Positions 1-6,711 of a DNA stretch of 64,000 bases are shown one piece after another; position 1 is the stretch's first letter; each line of letters starts with the position of its first letter. The stretch is taken from contig NZ_AUKZ01000008.1 in NCBI RefSeq assembly GCF_000425025.1, forward strand, positions 1 through 64,000, given 5' to 3'. The notes below the pieces were generated by a model. The model was not told the DNA's origin. It saw nothing but the letters and a program-made list of their open reading frames with translations, and did not search any database. Source of the DNA: Streptococcus castoreus DSM 17536. GTDB lineage: Bacteria > Bacillota > Bacilli > Lactobacillales > Streptococcaceae. The position numbers were made by a program, and so were the translations under genes.

Positions 1-210
1 CTAACAAAGTTAATGCCAGCAACTTCAAGTAAACCAACACAGTCTCATTCTGGAGCAGCTAATAAAACACAAAGTCAAAATAAAACCTTGAGAAAGACAA
101 TGTTGCCACGCACAGGTACCAAAGATACAATTATTTTGACAGGTTTAGGTACAGCTAGCTTGACCTCGGGGCTTGCTTTAACTAGCATGGTAAAGAAAAA
201 AGAGAATTAA
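1..210 (+). CDS. C-terminal end of an LPXTG cell-wall-anchored surface protein (5' truncated by window)
   Basis: The reading frame is open from base 1, so the start lies outside the window and the Met at base 13 is probably internal. The visible 69 residues are Ser/Thr/Gln-rich wall-spanning sequence, then LPRTG at about bases 103-117, a hydrophobic segment and the charged tail KKKEN. This is a complete sortase A sorting signal, so the protein is secreted and linked to peptidoglycan. The functional domain is not visible, so I cannot name the adhesin. A hairpin terminator follows. Confidence 0.85.
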   Translation, partial: LTKLMPATSSKPTQSHSGAANKTQSQNKTLRKTMLPRTGTKDTIILTGLGTASLTSGLALTSMVKKKEN

Positions 211-331
211 TTAATTTTGACTGCTTTGCTTGTGGAATGTTTATTAAAACAATCTATTGAGCAAGGTGCTAGTCTTGACATTTTTCAGATCGAAGTCAAC
301 TTTTTTACATTTCAAAATGTAGCAGATTGAT

Positions 332-376
332 AAACTCTCAGGAATGGTGCACATCCTCATTTCTGAGAGTTTTTAA
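332..376 (+). terminator. Bidirectional terminator between the LPXTG gene and mutY
   Basis: The arms AACTCTCAG and CTGAGAGTT enclose a loop and are followed by a T-rich run. The site lies between two convergent genes, so it can serve both. Confidence 0.7.
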
Positions 377-444
377 TTTTTTATGAAATTGAAAAATACT
401 GACTCAGTTTGGCTTTTCGGGAGAAAGAAATTATTTTTATCTCG

Positions 445-1599
445 TTAACTGGTTTGTTGAGCATGATAAGCTTTAATCATCTTTTTTTGTGGGGTTGCCA
501 TGGGGTACTTGCCAAAGTCATTGGCGGAAACCCAGACAAGTTCTTTATCTGTAGCCAACTGACTTGTAGAAACCCGTCCTTCTATTAATTCCACTGTCCA
601 TTTTTGATGACTAAAAGTGTGTTTGACAGGATTGAAAGTTGTGCTTAGCCAAGTTGGATGTAATTGGTAATTCTGCTCGAAAAGTGATTTTTGCGAGACG
701 ACTTCCATCACAGTTTTGTTATTGTTCTCAAATAGATTTAACTGTTGACTGATAAAATCGGTTTCAAACAGGGGGAAAGACCAAAAGCCAGAGAGGAGAC
801 GTCCGTCAACATTTTTTTCAAGGAGAAAGTCACCATTTTGATTTCGAATGACAAAAGCTTGAAGTTGCAGTGGTTTTGGTTTTTTCTTGGGTAATTTAAT
901 GGGATATTTATCCATTGTTCCATTAAGATAAGCGGCACTGAAGAAACGAATGGGGCTTTCCTCAGGACGTGGGTTTTTGGCAGATTCAATATCCGTTCCT
1001 AAATCCATGAGTGCCTGATTAAAATCTCCAGGGCGGTCAGGATCAATAAGGATTTCCATAATAGCCTGAAAAATCTTGCGGTTTTTAGGGTCACCGATGT
1101 CATGGTTTACTTCAAACAGTCGTGCCATAACACGCATAACGTTGCCATCAACAGCCGGTTCTGGTAAGTCAAAAGCAATACTTGCAATAGCACCAGCAGT
1201 GTAAGGACCAATTCCTTTTAACCGAGAAATCGTTTCATATGAAGATGGAAATACGCCAGAAAAGTCATTCATTATTTGTTGGGCAGCTTTTTGCATATGA
1301 CGGACGCGGGAGTAATACCCTAAACCTTCCCAAGCTTTGAGTAAGCGTTCTTCATCAGCAGTAGCTAATGTTTCAACCGTTGGAAACCAGTTTAAAAATC
1401 GTTCATAGTAAGGAATAACGGTGATAACTTGTGTTTGCTGGAGCATGATTTCGGATACCCAAATATGATAGGGGTTTTTCGTTCGACGCCAAGGCAAGTC
1501 ACGTTTTTCTTGGTCATACCAATTTAGAAGGGTTCGGCGAAAAGAAGTAATGGTTTTTGTATCCCACATTTTAATGCCATAATCATTTAATTCAATCAT
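445..1599 (-). CDS. mutY: A/G-specific adenine DNA glycosylase MutY, clusterless type
   Basis: MutY removes adenine mispaired with 8-oxoguanine or G in base excision repair. The protein shows the helix-hairpin-helix LKGIGPYTAGA followed by the catalytic Asp in PAVDGNVMRV, the catalytic Glu in SEIMLQQTQ, and a C-terminal NUDIX-like 8-oxoG recognition domain (LLEKN, GFWSFPLFE). The region that carries four cluster cysteines in E. coli MutY reads TDIESAKNPRPEES, with no Cys. I chose the Met at 1599 (MIELNDYGIKMW) because streptococcal MutY proteins as I recall begin this way. No Shine-Dalgarno precedes it, and a TACAAT box lies 6 nt upstream, so a leaderless start is possible. Confidence 0.93.
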   Translation of the reverse strand: MIELNDYGIKMWDTKTITSFRRTLLNWYDQEKRDLPWRRTKNPYHIWVSEIMLQQTQVITVIPYYERFLNWFPTVETLATADEERLLKAWEGLGYYSRVRHMQKAAQQIMNDFSGVFPSSYETISRLKGIGPYTAGAIASIAFDLPEPAVDGNVMRVMARLFEVNHDIGDPKNRKIFQAIMEILIDPDRPGDFNQALMDLGTDIESAKNPRPEESPIRFFSAAYLNGTMDKYPIKLPKKKPKPLQLQAFVIRNQNGDFLLEKNVDGRLLSGFWSFPLFETDFISQQLNLFENNNKTVMEVVSQKSLFEQNYQLHPTWLSTTFNPVKHTFSHQKWTVELIEGRVSTSQLATDKELVWVSANDFGKYPMATPQKKMIKAYHAQQTS

Positions 1600-1782
1600 G
1601 TTGTTATTGTAACATAGGAACTTGGAAAAACACGTCAGAAAGTTCAAAAAGCATTTGCAAAATAACAAAAAATTTATTACAATAATGTTAAAAGCAACTC
1701 ATTTGATTCATAGTGCAACTAAATTAATTTAATAAAATTATTAATAAAAGTAGATAAGGTTTATGCAGGGAGGAGTGACATC

Positions 1783-2076
1783 ATGTTTTCAAAGATAAAA
1801 TGTCTCGTCGATAGGTACTCATGGCATTTTTTTGCCTTTATGATACTTGTTTTTTTTCTTAACTGCCTATATCCATTTGATCATTCTCTTTGGGGACTTC
1901 ATATAGAATGGTTGATCATGACCAAAATTTTTCCAATTATGGGTGTAGCTTGTGGGCTTGTTGCCATTGTCTTTAGGAAACTTAATCTCTTTATTCTTTC
2001 TTTAATTTTGTATTTTGCCCTTTGGATTAAACTCTTTTTAGCTTTTTCTTTATTCCCCTATTTTTTAGGCATTTAA
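1783..2076 (+). CDS. Small hypothetical membrane protein
   Basis: This 97-residue protein has a strong GGGAGGAG ribosome-binding site just upstream of its ATG. It is highly hydrophobic, with about three membrane segments (roughly residues 15-32, 42-64 and 68-95) and few charged residues. No family or motif is recognisable. It stands alone between mutY (opposite strand) and the noncoding RNA region. Expression is likely from the ribosome-binding site, but function is unknown. Confidence 0.7.
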   Translation: MFSKIKCLVDRYSWHFFAFMILVFFLNCLYPFDHSLWGLHIEWLIMTKIFPIMGVACGLVAIVFRKLNLFILSLILYFALWIKLFLAFSLFPYFLGI

Positions 2077-2231
2077 GGGATGTTTCTTTAGAACAAGGCG
2101 ACTAATAATTTTGTTGATAGACGAAAAAATGGTGTGATTTAGTACATTAAGAGGACTAAGTCTTTTTTAGTGTAAAATTAGAGGATGTCTTTGTCGGTTA
2201 AATGACATGAGAAATAAAGTGTGTTAAAAAC

Positions 2232-2260
2232 TTGACTTCAGCAAACGCTTACATTATAAT
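2232..2260 (+). promoter_or_regulatory. Strong sigma-70-type promoter of the ncRNA, with an embedded cre-like site
   Basis: TTGACT (2232-2237) and TATAAT (2255-2260) are separated by 17 bp. The predicted start of transcription is near 2267, with no ORF downstream before rpsF. Bases 2239-2253 (CAGCAAACGCTTACA) match most of the CcpA cre consensus and lie within the spacer. Confidence 0.7.
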
Positions 2261-2540
2261 AAAAGTGTAAAGAAGGATGACAGGTGACGAAGCATTGTAG
2301 GAAATAGTCTCATGAGGAATGGGCAAGTTGTACGGTACAAGATGGAGACTGAGAACTCCAACGAACGGTAGGCAGAAACCGAATTTTACGTTTACAATTA
2401 AACAACAATGTGATCACTCTTTTTAAAACTTATCTAATTGATGTCTAATTTTACCAAAAGGAGCGCTCTAAACGGTATCAGTTTGAAAAGTTTCCAATGT
2501 TGAAAGGATGTATGTGATGCTAAGATTCAATAAGGGACGC

Positions 2541-2720
2541 TATAAAAATGGAGACTAGTTAGCTTGTCGCTGGTCATCCTTGATAATTGTTATTGGCACT
2601 CAGTGTGAAAGATGAAACTTATTTTTAATTGTTTTTATTGTCGCTTAGGGAATAATGCTTTTGAAAGATAGGAGGATCTTACGGACATAGCAAGGTATAA
2701 AAATGGAGACACGTTAGCTT
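2541..2720 (+). repeat. Pair of 25-nt direct repeats inside the ncRNA
   Basis: Copies at 2541-2565 and 2696-2720 share TATAAAAATGGAGAC and GTTAGCTT and match at 23 of 25 positions. They are 155 nt apart, which suggests a repeated structural module or protein-binding site in the RNA. Confidence 0.7.
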
Positions 2721-2945
2721 CTGGTAGAAGATAAGGAGTGGCTCCAGTATAATCTAACAAGAATTACTGAAAACAACTAAAAAACGAAAATCAAGAACAA
2801 CTTATCCTTTTAGTTAGAGAGAAAGGAGGTTGCACGTTAACAAGCAAACCATAATCTTCTCTTTGAGAGGAGAGATGAGACACAACTCGCTATGGAACGA
2901 ATCGTAGAAAGGGGATTGCCAGTTAGAAAATAGATAAAAGAGGGA

Positions 2946-2977
2946 GATACCTACCGTGTGCAGTAGGTATCTTTTTT
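2946..2977 (+). terminator. Intrinsic terminator of the ncRNA
   Basis: GATACCTAC (2946-2954) pairs perfectly with GTAGGTATC (2963-2971) across an 8-nt loop, and six T residues follow directly. Confidence 0.85.
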
Positions 2978-2996
2978 GATAAAAAGCAATTTATCC

Positions 2997-3072
2997 TTGA
3001 TTTTAAATCAAGTTTCTTGTATACTAATAACCTGTGAGAGTCCCTCACTTACTCGTGGCAACGGTTACGAGT
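2997..3072 (+). promoter_or_regulatory. rpsF operon promoter and structured leader
   Basis: TTGATT (2997-3002) and TATACT (3020-3025) have 17-bp spacing. The short leader folds as GTGAG/CTCAC (3034-3048) and ACTCGT/ACGAGT (3051-3056 with 3067-3072), just before the AAAGGAGG ribosome-binding site. rpsF leaders in many bacteria bind the S6:S18 complex for autoregulation. Whether this one carries that motif is an inference. Confidence 0.6.
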
Positions 3073-3099
3073 CATTAGACCAAAAGGAGGAAAATATCA

Positions 3100-3390
3100 A
3101 TGGCTAAATACGAAATTCTTTATATCATTCGTCCAAACATTGAAGAAGAAGCTAAAAACGCTTTGGTAGCACGCTTTGACTCTATCTTGACTGACAACGG
3201 TGCAACTGTTATCGAATCAAAAGATTGGGAAAAACGTCGTCTTGCATACGAAATCAATGATTTCCGTGAAGGTCTTTACCATATCGTTAATGTTGAAGCG
3301 ACTGACTCAGTAGCTCTTAATGAGTTTGATCGTCTTTCAAAAATCAATGGCGACATTCTTCGTCACATGATCGTTAAACTTGACGCTTAA
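3100..3390 (+). CDS. rpsF: 30S ribosomal protein bS6
   Basis: This 96-residue protein starts [13 protein letters not shown] and is full length for bS6. It binds the central domain of 16S rRNA as a pair with bS18. A perfect AAAGGAGG precedes the ATG. It is first in the conserved rpsF-ssb-rpsR operon, with its own promoter downstream of the ncRNA terminator. Confidence 0.98.
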   Translation: MAKYEILYIIRPNIEEEAKNALVARFDSILTDNGATVIESKDWEKRRLAYEINDFREGLYHIVNVEATDSVALNEFDRLSKINGDILRHMIVKLDA

Positions 3391-3411
3391 TCCCAAATGA
3401 GAAGGTAGTTT

Positions 3412-3906
3412 ATGATTAATAATGTAGTACTAGTTGGTCGTATGACCAGAGATGCAGAACTTCGATACACACCAAGTCAAGTGGCTGTTGCAACATTTAC
3501 ATTGGCTGTTAATCGTGCGTTCAAGAGTCAAAATGGAGAGCGTGAAGCAGATTTCATCAACTGTGTTATCTGGCGACAGCCTGCTGAAAATTTGGCAAAT
3601 TGGGCGAAAAAAGGAGCGTTGATTGGTATTACGGGTCGTATCCAGACACGTCATTATGAAAACCAACAAGGTCAACGTGTTTATGTGACCGAAGTTGTTG
3701 CAGATAATTTCCAAATGTTGGAAAGCCGTGCTACACGTGAAGGTGGTTCGACTGCTGCTTTTAATGGTGGATTTAATAATTCACAGGCAACTGCAAATAA
3801 CAGTTATGCAACACCTGCACAACAAACACCTAATCTTGGTAGAGATGAAAGCCCCTTTGGAAGTGCAAACCCAATGGATATTTCAGATGACGATCTGCCA
3901 TTTTGA
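3412..3906 (+). CDS. ssb: Single-stranded DNA-binding protein SSB
   Basis: The 164-residue protein has an N-terminal OB fold ([20 protein letters not shown], about residues 1-105), a Gln/Asn/Gly-rich flexible linker, and the acidic tip [10 protein letters not shown] that recruits repair and replication proteins. It coats single-stranded DNA in replication, recombination and repair. It lies 21 nt after rpsF in the same operon. Confidence 0.98.
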   Translation: MINNVVLVGRMTRDAELRYTPSQVAVATFTLAVNRAFKSQNGEREADFINCVIWRQPAENLANWAKKGALIGITGRIQTRHYENQQGQRVYVTEVVADNFQMLESRATREGGSTAAFNGGFNNSQATANNSYATPAQQTPNLGRDESPFGSANPMDISDDDLPF

Positions 3907-4025
3907 TGGGAATCATTTGAACGAAGACAATGAATTGAATAAATTTGCTGAAGAGACAGTAGCGGTTTTGCCTTTTGTCACATGTTGCAAATTTATATCT
4001 TGAAAAATATAAAGGAGAAAAACAC

Positions 4026-4265
4026 ATGGCTCAACAACGTCGTGGTGGGTTTAAACGCCGCAAAAAAGTTGATTTTATCGCAGCTAACAAAATTGCATAT
4101 GTTGATTACAAAGATACTGAACTTCTTAGCCGTTTCGTTTCAGAACGTGGGAAAATTCTTCCTCGTCGTGTAACAGGAACTTCAGCTAAAAATCAGCGTA
4201 AAGTAACAACAGCAATCAAACGCGCTCGTGTTATGGCTCTTATGCCTTACGTAAACGAAGATTAG
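4026..4265 (+). CDS. rpsR: 30S ribosomal protein bS18
   Basis: The 79-residue basic protein begins [17 protein letters not shown]. The ATG at 4026 follows AAGGAG with good spacing, and in-frame codons upstream of it are not conserved-looking. It pairs with bS6 on the small subunit. It ends the rpsF-ssb-rpsR operon and is followed at once by a terminator. Confidence 0.98.
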   Translation: MAQQRRGGFKRRKKVDFIAANKIAYVDYKDTELLSRFVSERGKILPRRVTGTSAKNQRKVTTAIKRARVMALMPYVNED

Positions 4266-4272
4266 AAAAAAT

Positions 4273-4293
4273 TGACCCATTGGGTCATTTTTT
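4273..4293 (+). terminator. Terminator of the rpsF operon
   Basis: TGACCC, a 3-nt loop and GGGTCA are followed by six T residues, 7 nt after the rpsR stop codon. Confidence 0.85.
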
Positions 4294-4335
4294 AGTGAAC
4301 TTAGAAATATCAATGAACAAGCACCAGTGGTGCTC

Positions 4336-4380
4336 AGATTGAAGAAAAAGTCCATTTTGGATGATTTTTTCAATCTGTTT
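4336..4380 (+). repeat. Hairpin repeat, copy 1 (AGATTGAA...TTCAATCT terminator type)
   Basis: An 18-nt arm (4336-4353) pairs imperfectly with 4359-4376 and is followed by a T-rich run. A second, clearly related copy lies at 17464-17508 after scrA. The rest of 4294-4720 holds smaller inverted repeats but no convincing gene. Confidence 0.6.
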
Positions 4381-4721
4381 TCTTTTATTAAAACTTCTAG
4401 AAGGATTTCTGTAACAACCTTTCTAGGAATTGATATCACGTATACTGCACAACCAATTTGATGATTTCTCAGTTATAGAGCGTTTGTCTATGTTCTGGTG
4501 TCAATGACATTTTTTAGTTTGTGTTCAAGAAATTAGAACAACACAAAAGGTTGGAAAGTAGCTCATTTTTTCACGAGCCTGAAAATAGTGAAGCGAGTAC
4601 ATGACTCTGAGTCTTTTCTAGGATTACTAATTAATCGAAGCATGTGCCGGATTATCGGTCTCTTAAAAATTGAGAGACTTTTCATGAGGTTCTTGACATC
4701 AGCTAAGAGCAGTGCAAGAAA

Positions 4722-4748
4722 AACTCCCTGCTTAAGAAACGGGGAGTT
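4722..4748 (-). terminator. Terminator for the DUF1129 gene
   Basis: On the minus strand AACTCCCC pairs with GGGAGTT, and T residues follow (the A run at 4717-4722 on the plus strand). Confidence 0.7.
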
Positions 4749-4757
4749 TGGTGCTGT

Positions 4758-5417
4758 TTATTTGTTTACTGGTGACATCGTGTTTTGGATATTATATTTG
4801 CGTTGTAGGTAATAGCGTACTCCAAGCGAAACTCCTCCGATAAGCAGGAGGACAGCAGGAGGAAGTTGTGGATTAAGTGTTTTTGGTAGGAAAGCTGTTG
4901 CATAGTATAGGGCAATCCATGCCAACATGGCAAGTGACAAAGCGGCAATGATTTTGAACCAACTTGGACGAAGGCTTTTATCTTTACCGAGGTGACGGTA
5001 AACGAAATAATAGGTTGCATACATAGAAGCACCACCTCCGAAACCAAGTGCCAGTAAAGAGATGAATCCTGTAACAGTGGCATTGGTATTGAAGAAAGTC
5101 ATCATCCCATTCAAAAGGGCGACTAAACCGATAAAGAGAAGAGAAGTGTCTAACCACATCAGCCATGGATTGGTATTTTTTTCAGTTGTTTGATTTGCTT
5201 TTGAGTTAGGATCTTTGCTAAAAGAAGCTGCCCAAGCAGTTGGTGCACCAAATAAAGTTCTAGCAGTTACCCCTTTTTTCTGATTTTCTAAAATCGTTGG
5301 AATGGCTTCTTCGAGGATGCGTTTAATATCCTCGTCAGTTTTTCCATCCTGAATCAGCTTATTGGTGGCAATGTGAATAAATTCTTGGTTTTTCTTGGTG
5401 AGTTGTTGTAAATCCAT
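4758..5417 (-). CDS. DUF1129 family membrane protein
   Basis: The 219-residue protein has a soluble, charged N-terminal part (about residues 1-80, MDLQQLTKKNQEF) and four to five hydrophobic segments after it, ending in a basic tail. This is the arrangement of the DUF1129 (YxxB-like) family of lactic acid bacteria, whose function is unknown. I chose the Met at 5417 over an upstream Met because AGAAGGGATC lies at the right distance. It lies downstream of corA on the same strand, 146 nt away. Confidence 0.8.
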   Translation of the reverse strand: MDLQQLTKKNQEFIHIATNKLIQDGKTDEDIKRILEEAIPTILENQKKGVTARTLFGAPTAWAASFSKDPNSKANQTTEKNTNPWLMWLDTSLLFIGLVALLNGMMTFFNTNATVTGFISLLALGFGGGASMYATYYFVYRHLGKDKSLRPSWFKIIAALSLAMLAWIALYYATAFLPKTLNPQLPPAVLLLIGGVSLGVRYYLQRKYNIQNTMSPVNK

Positions 5418-5563
5418 AATGATCCCTTCTTCTGTGTAGTGTGTCAAGCAATTAGGAAGTAGAAGTAATAGAAATGAGTCTGTTTAGAAAATACCCAGGT
5501 AGGTAATTAATTTTTAGGAGTTTTTTGGCTAACTTGATAGTTTCTCTATCCGAAGAGAATGCT

Positions 5564-6508
5564 TTAGAACCATTTTTTTCTAATAAAGTAGATGACAACG
5601 CAAGAACTGAGCAGCGTGGCAATCAAAGTAATATACCAAAAGGCATATTCTAGACCGTTTAGTGGTAACCAGTTGTTTTGAAAATTCATCCCATATGCCG
5701 AAAAAATAACGGTTGGAATATCGAGCGCCATGGTCATCAAGGCTAGCGTTTTCATGATGGTATTCTGGTTGTTATTGATAATGGAAGCGGTGGTTTCAGT
5801 CATCGCATTCAAGACATTTTCATAAATGCCAGCCATCTCGATAGCCTGCTGGGTTTCAATCAAGGTATCTTCTAGTAAATCTTCATCTTCAATATATTTT
5901 TTGAGAGAACTGGTTGAGCTTGATAGTTTTTTAACAATCCGTTCGTTGAATTTCAAAGAAGCTTTTAAATAGACGATAGATTTTTCAAGTTCCATCATAT
6001 CAATCAGCTCTTCATTTCGGGTAGCCGCTTCCAGCTGGGCTTCCAAACGTTCGCTTTGACGGTCAATGGTCCTTAGGGCAGTTAGAAAGAGTTCTGCGTT
6101 ACGATAAAGGATTTGAAACACAAAACGTGTTTTCATAAACGTGTAAAAATTCTTGACCCGACGATTGTGGAAGTGATCAAAGAGTGTCATGTCATGCAAG
6201 CAGGTTGTGATGACAGCATTTTCAGTAACAATAATACCTAAAGGCATAGTAATATAATAACTCTTATTGTTGCGCTCTTCGTAGGTTGGAACGTCGACGA
6301 TAATCAAGGTATAATCATCCTCAACAGCAATACGTGAGGTTTCTTCCACGTCCAAAGGGGCACGCAAGTCAGAAATGTCAATGTTAAACTGATCGGCGAC
6401 CGCCATTGATTCTTCCTGAGAAGGGTTGACCAATTTAATCCAAGCCCCTGGCTCGAATGTTTCTATTTCTTTGAATTCAATTGCCGATGAAAGAAACATT
6501 TGTTTCAT
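5564..6508 (-). CDS. corA: CorA-family divalent cation (Mg2+) transporter
   Basis: At 314 residues this is a full-length CorA. It has a long cytoplasmic N-terminal domain with a helical stalk (about residues 150-250), then two C-terminal membrane helices with the signature YGMN at the end of the first (GMNFQNN) and a basic RKKWF tail. CorA forms pentameric Mg2+/Co2+ channels. AAAGGAGGG precedes the ATG. A minus-strand TATAAT at 6611-6616 suggests the promoter, divergent from uvrA. Confidence 0.93.
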   Translation of the reverse strand: MKQMFLSSAIEFKEIETFEPGAWIKLVNPSQEESMAVADQFNIDISDLRAPLDVEETSRIAVEDDYTLIIVDVPTYEERNNKSYYITMPLGIIVTENAVITTCLHDMTLFDHFHNRRVKNFYTFMKTRFVFQILYRNAELFLTALRTIDRQSERLEAQLEAATRNEELIDMMELEKSIVYLKASLKFNERIVKKLSSSTSSLKKYIEDEDLLEDTLIETQQAIEMAGIYENVLNAMTETTASIINNNQNTIMKTLALMTMALDIPTVIFSAYGMNFQNNWLPLNGLEYAFWYITLIATLLSSCVVIYFIRKKWF

Positions 6509-6637
6509 GACAAGCCCTCCTTTTTCAACATTACTGGGTATGGAGAATGATCAAACCTTGATAAATAGGGTCTTCCCAATGTCTTTCTGAAAAATTCTCA
6601 ATACCCATTTATTATACTACAAATTCGCAATGTTTGG

Positions 6638-6668
6638 GGTAACTGGTTACCAGAAATTTTGCTATAAT
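6638..6668 (+). promoter_or_regulatory. uvrA promoter with overlapping palindromes
   Basis: A TATAAT box lies at 6663-6668. Just upstream, GGTAACTGGTTACC (6638-6651) and CTGGTTACCAG (6643-6653) are two overlapping perfect inverted repeats, placed where the -35 region should be. This is suited to binding a dimeric regulator of uvrA. Confidence 0.5.
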
Positions 6669-6684
6669 AAAAGAAATCTCGATT

Positions 6685-6711
6685 AGGAGGGTACCTCGAG
6701 GTACAATCAAC
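6685..6711 (+). promoter_or_regulatory. uvrA ribosome-binding site interrupted by a hairpin
   Basis: The consensus AGGAGG at 6685-6690 lies 21 nt from the ATG, which is normally too far. The perfect palindrome GTACCTCGAGGTAC (6691-6704) fills the gap. If it folds, the effective spacing becomes 7 nt. A weaker GAGG at 6698-6701 inside the palindrome is the alternative site. Confidence 0.5.

Larger units (their letters stand above)
2267..2977 (+). ncRNA. Candidate ~710-nt structured noncoding RNA between the small membrane protein and rpsF
   Basis: The 1,023 bases between genes here contain no plausible ORF. They do carry a near-consensus promoter and, about 710 nt later, a strong intrinsic terminator. 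In between there are several hairpins (for example 2828-2850 and 2854-2876) and two 25-nt direct repeats at 2541-2565 and 2696-2720 that differ at two positions. The motif ATGGAGAC also occurs near 2341. The sequence does not look like RNase P RNA, tmRNA, SRP RNA or a T-box (no AGGGTGGNACCGCG). I do not recognise the family. Large ornate RNAs such as ROOL, GOLLD or OLE are the obvious classes to compare. Confidence 0.6.

Noticed and set aside
2260-2980. T-box leader or RNase P RNA in the mutY-rpsF gap
   Set aside because: The T-box antiterminator motif and the conserved RNase P blocks are absent, and it ends in its own terminator before the rpsF promoter.
4588-4812. A 74-codon frame in the rpsR/DUF1129 gap
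   Set aside because: No ribosome-binding site, and it runs through the DUF1129 terminator into the opposite gene.
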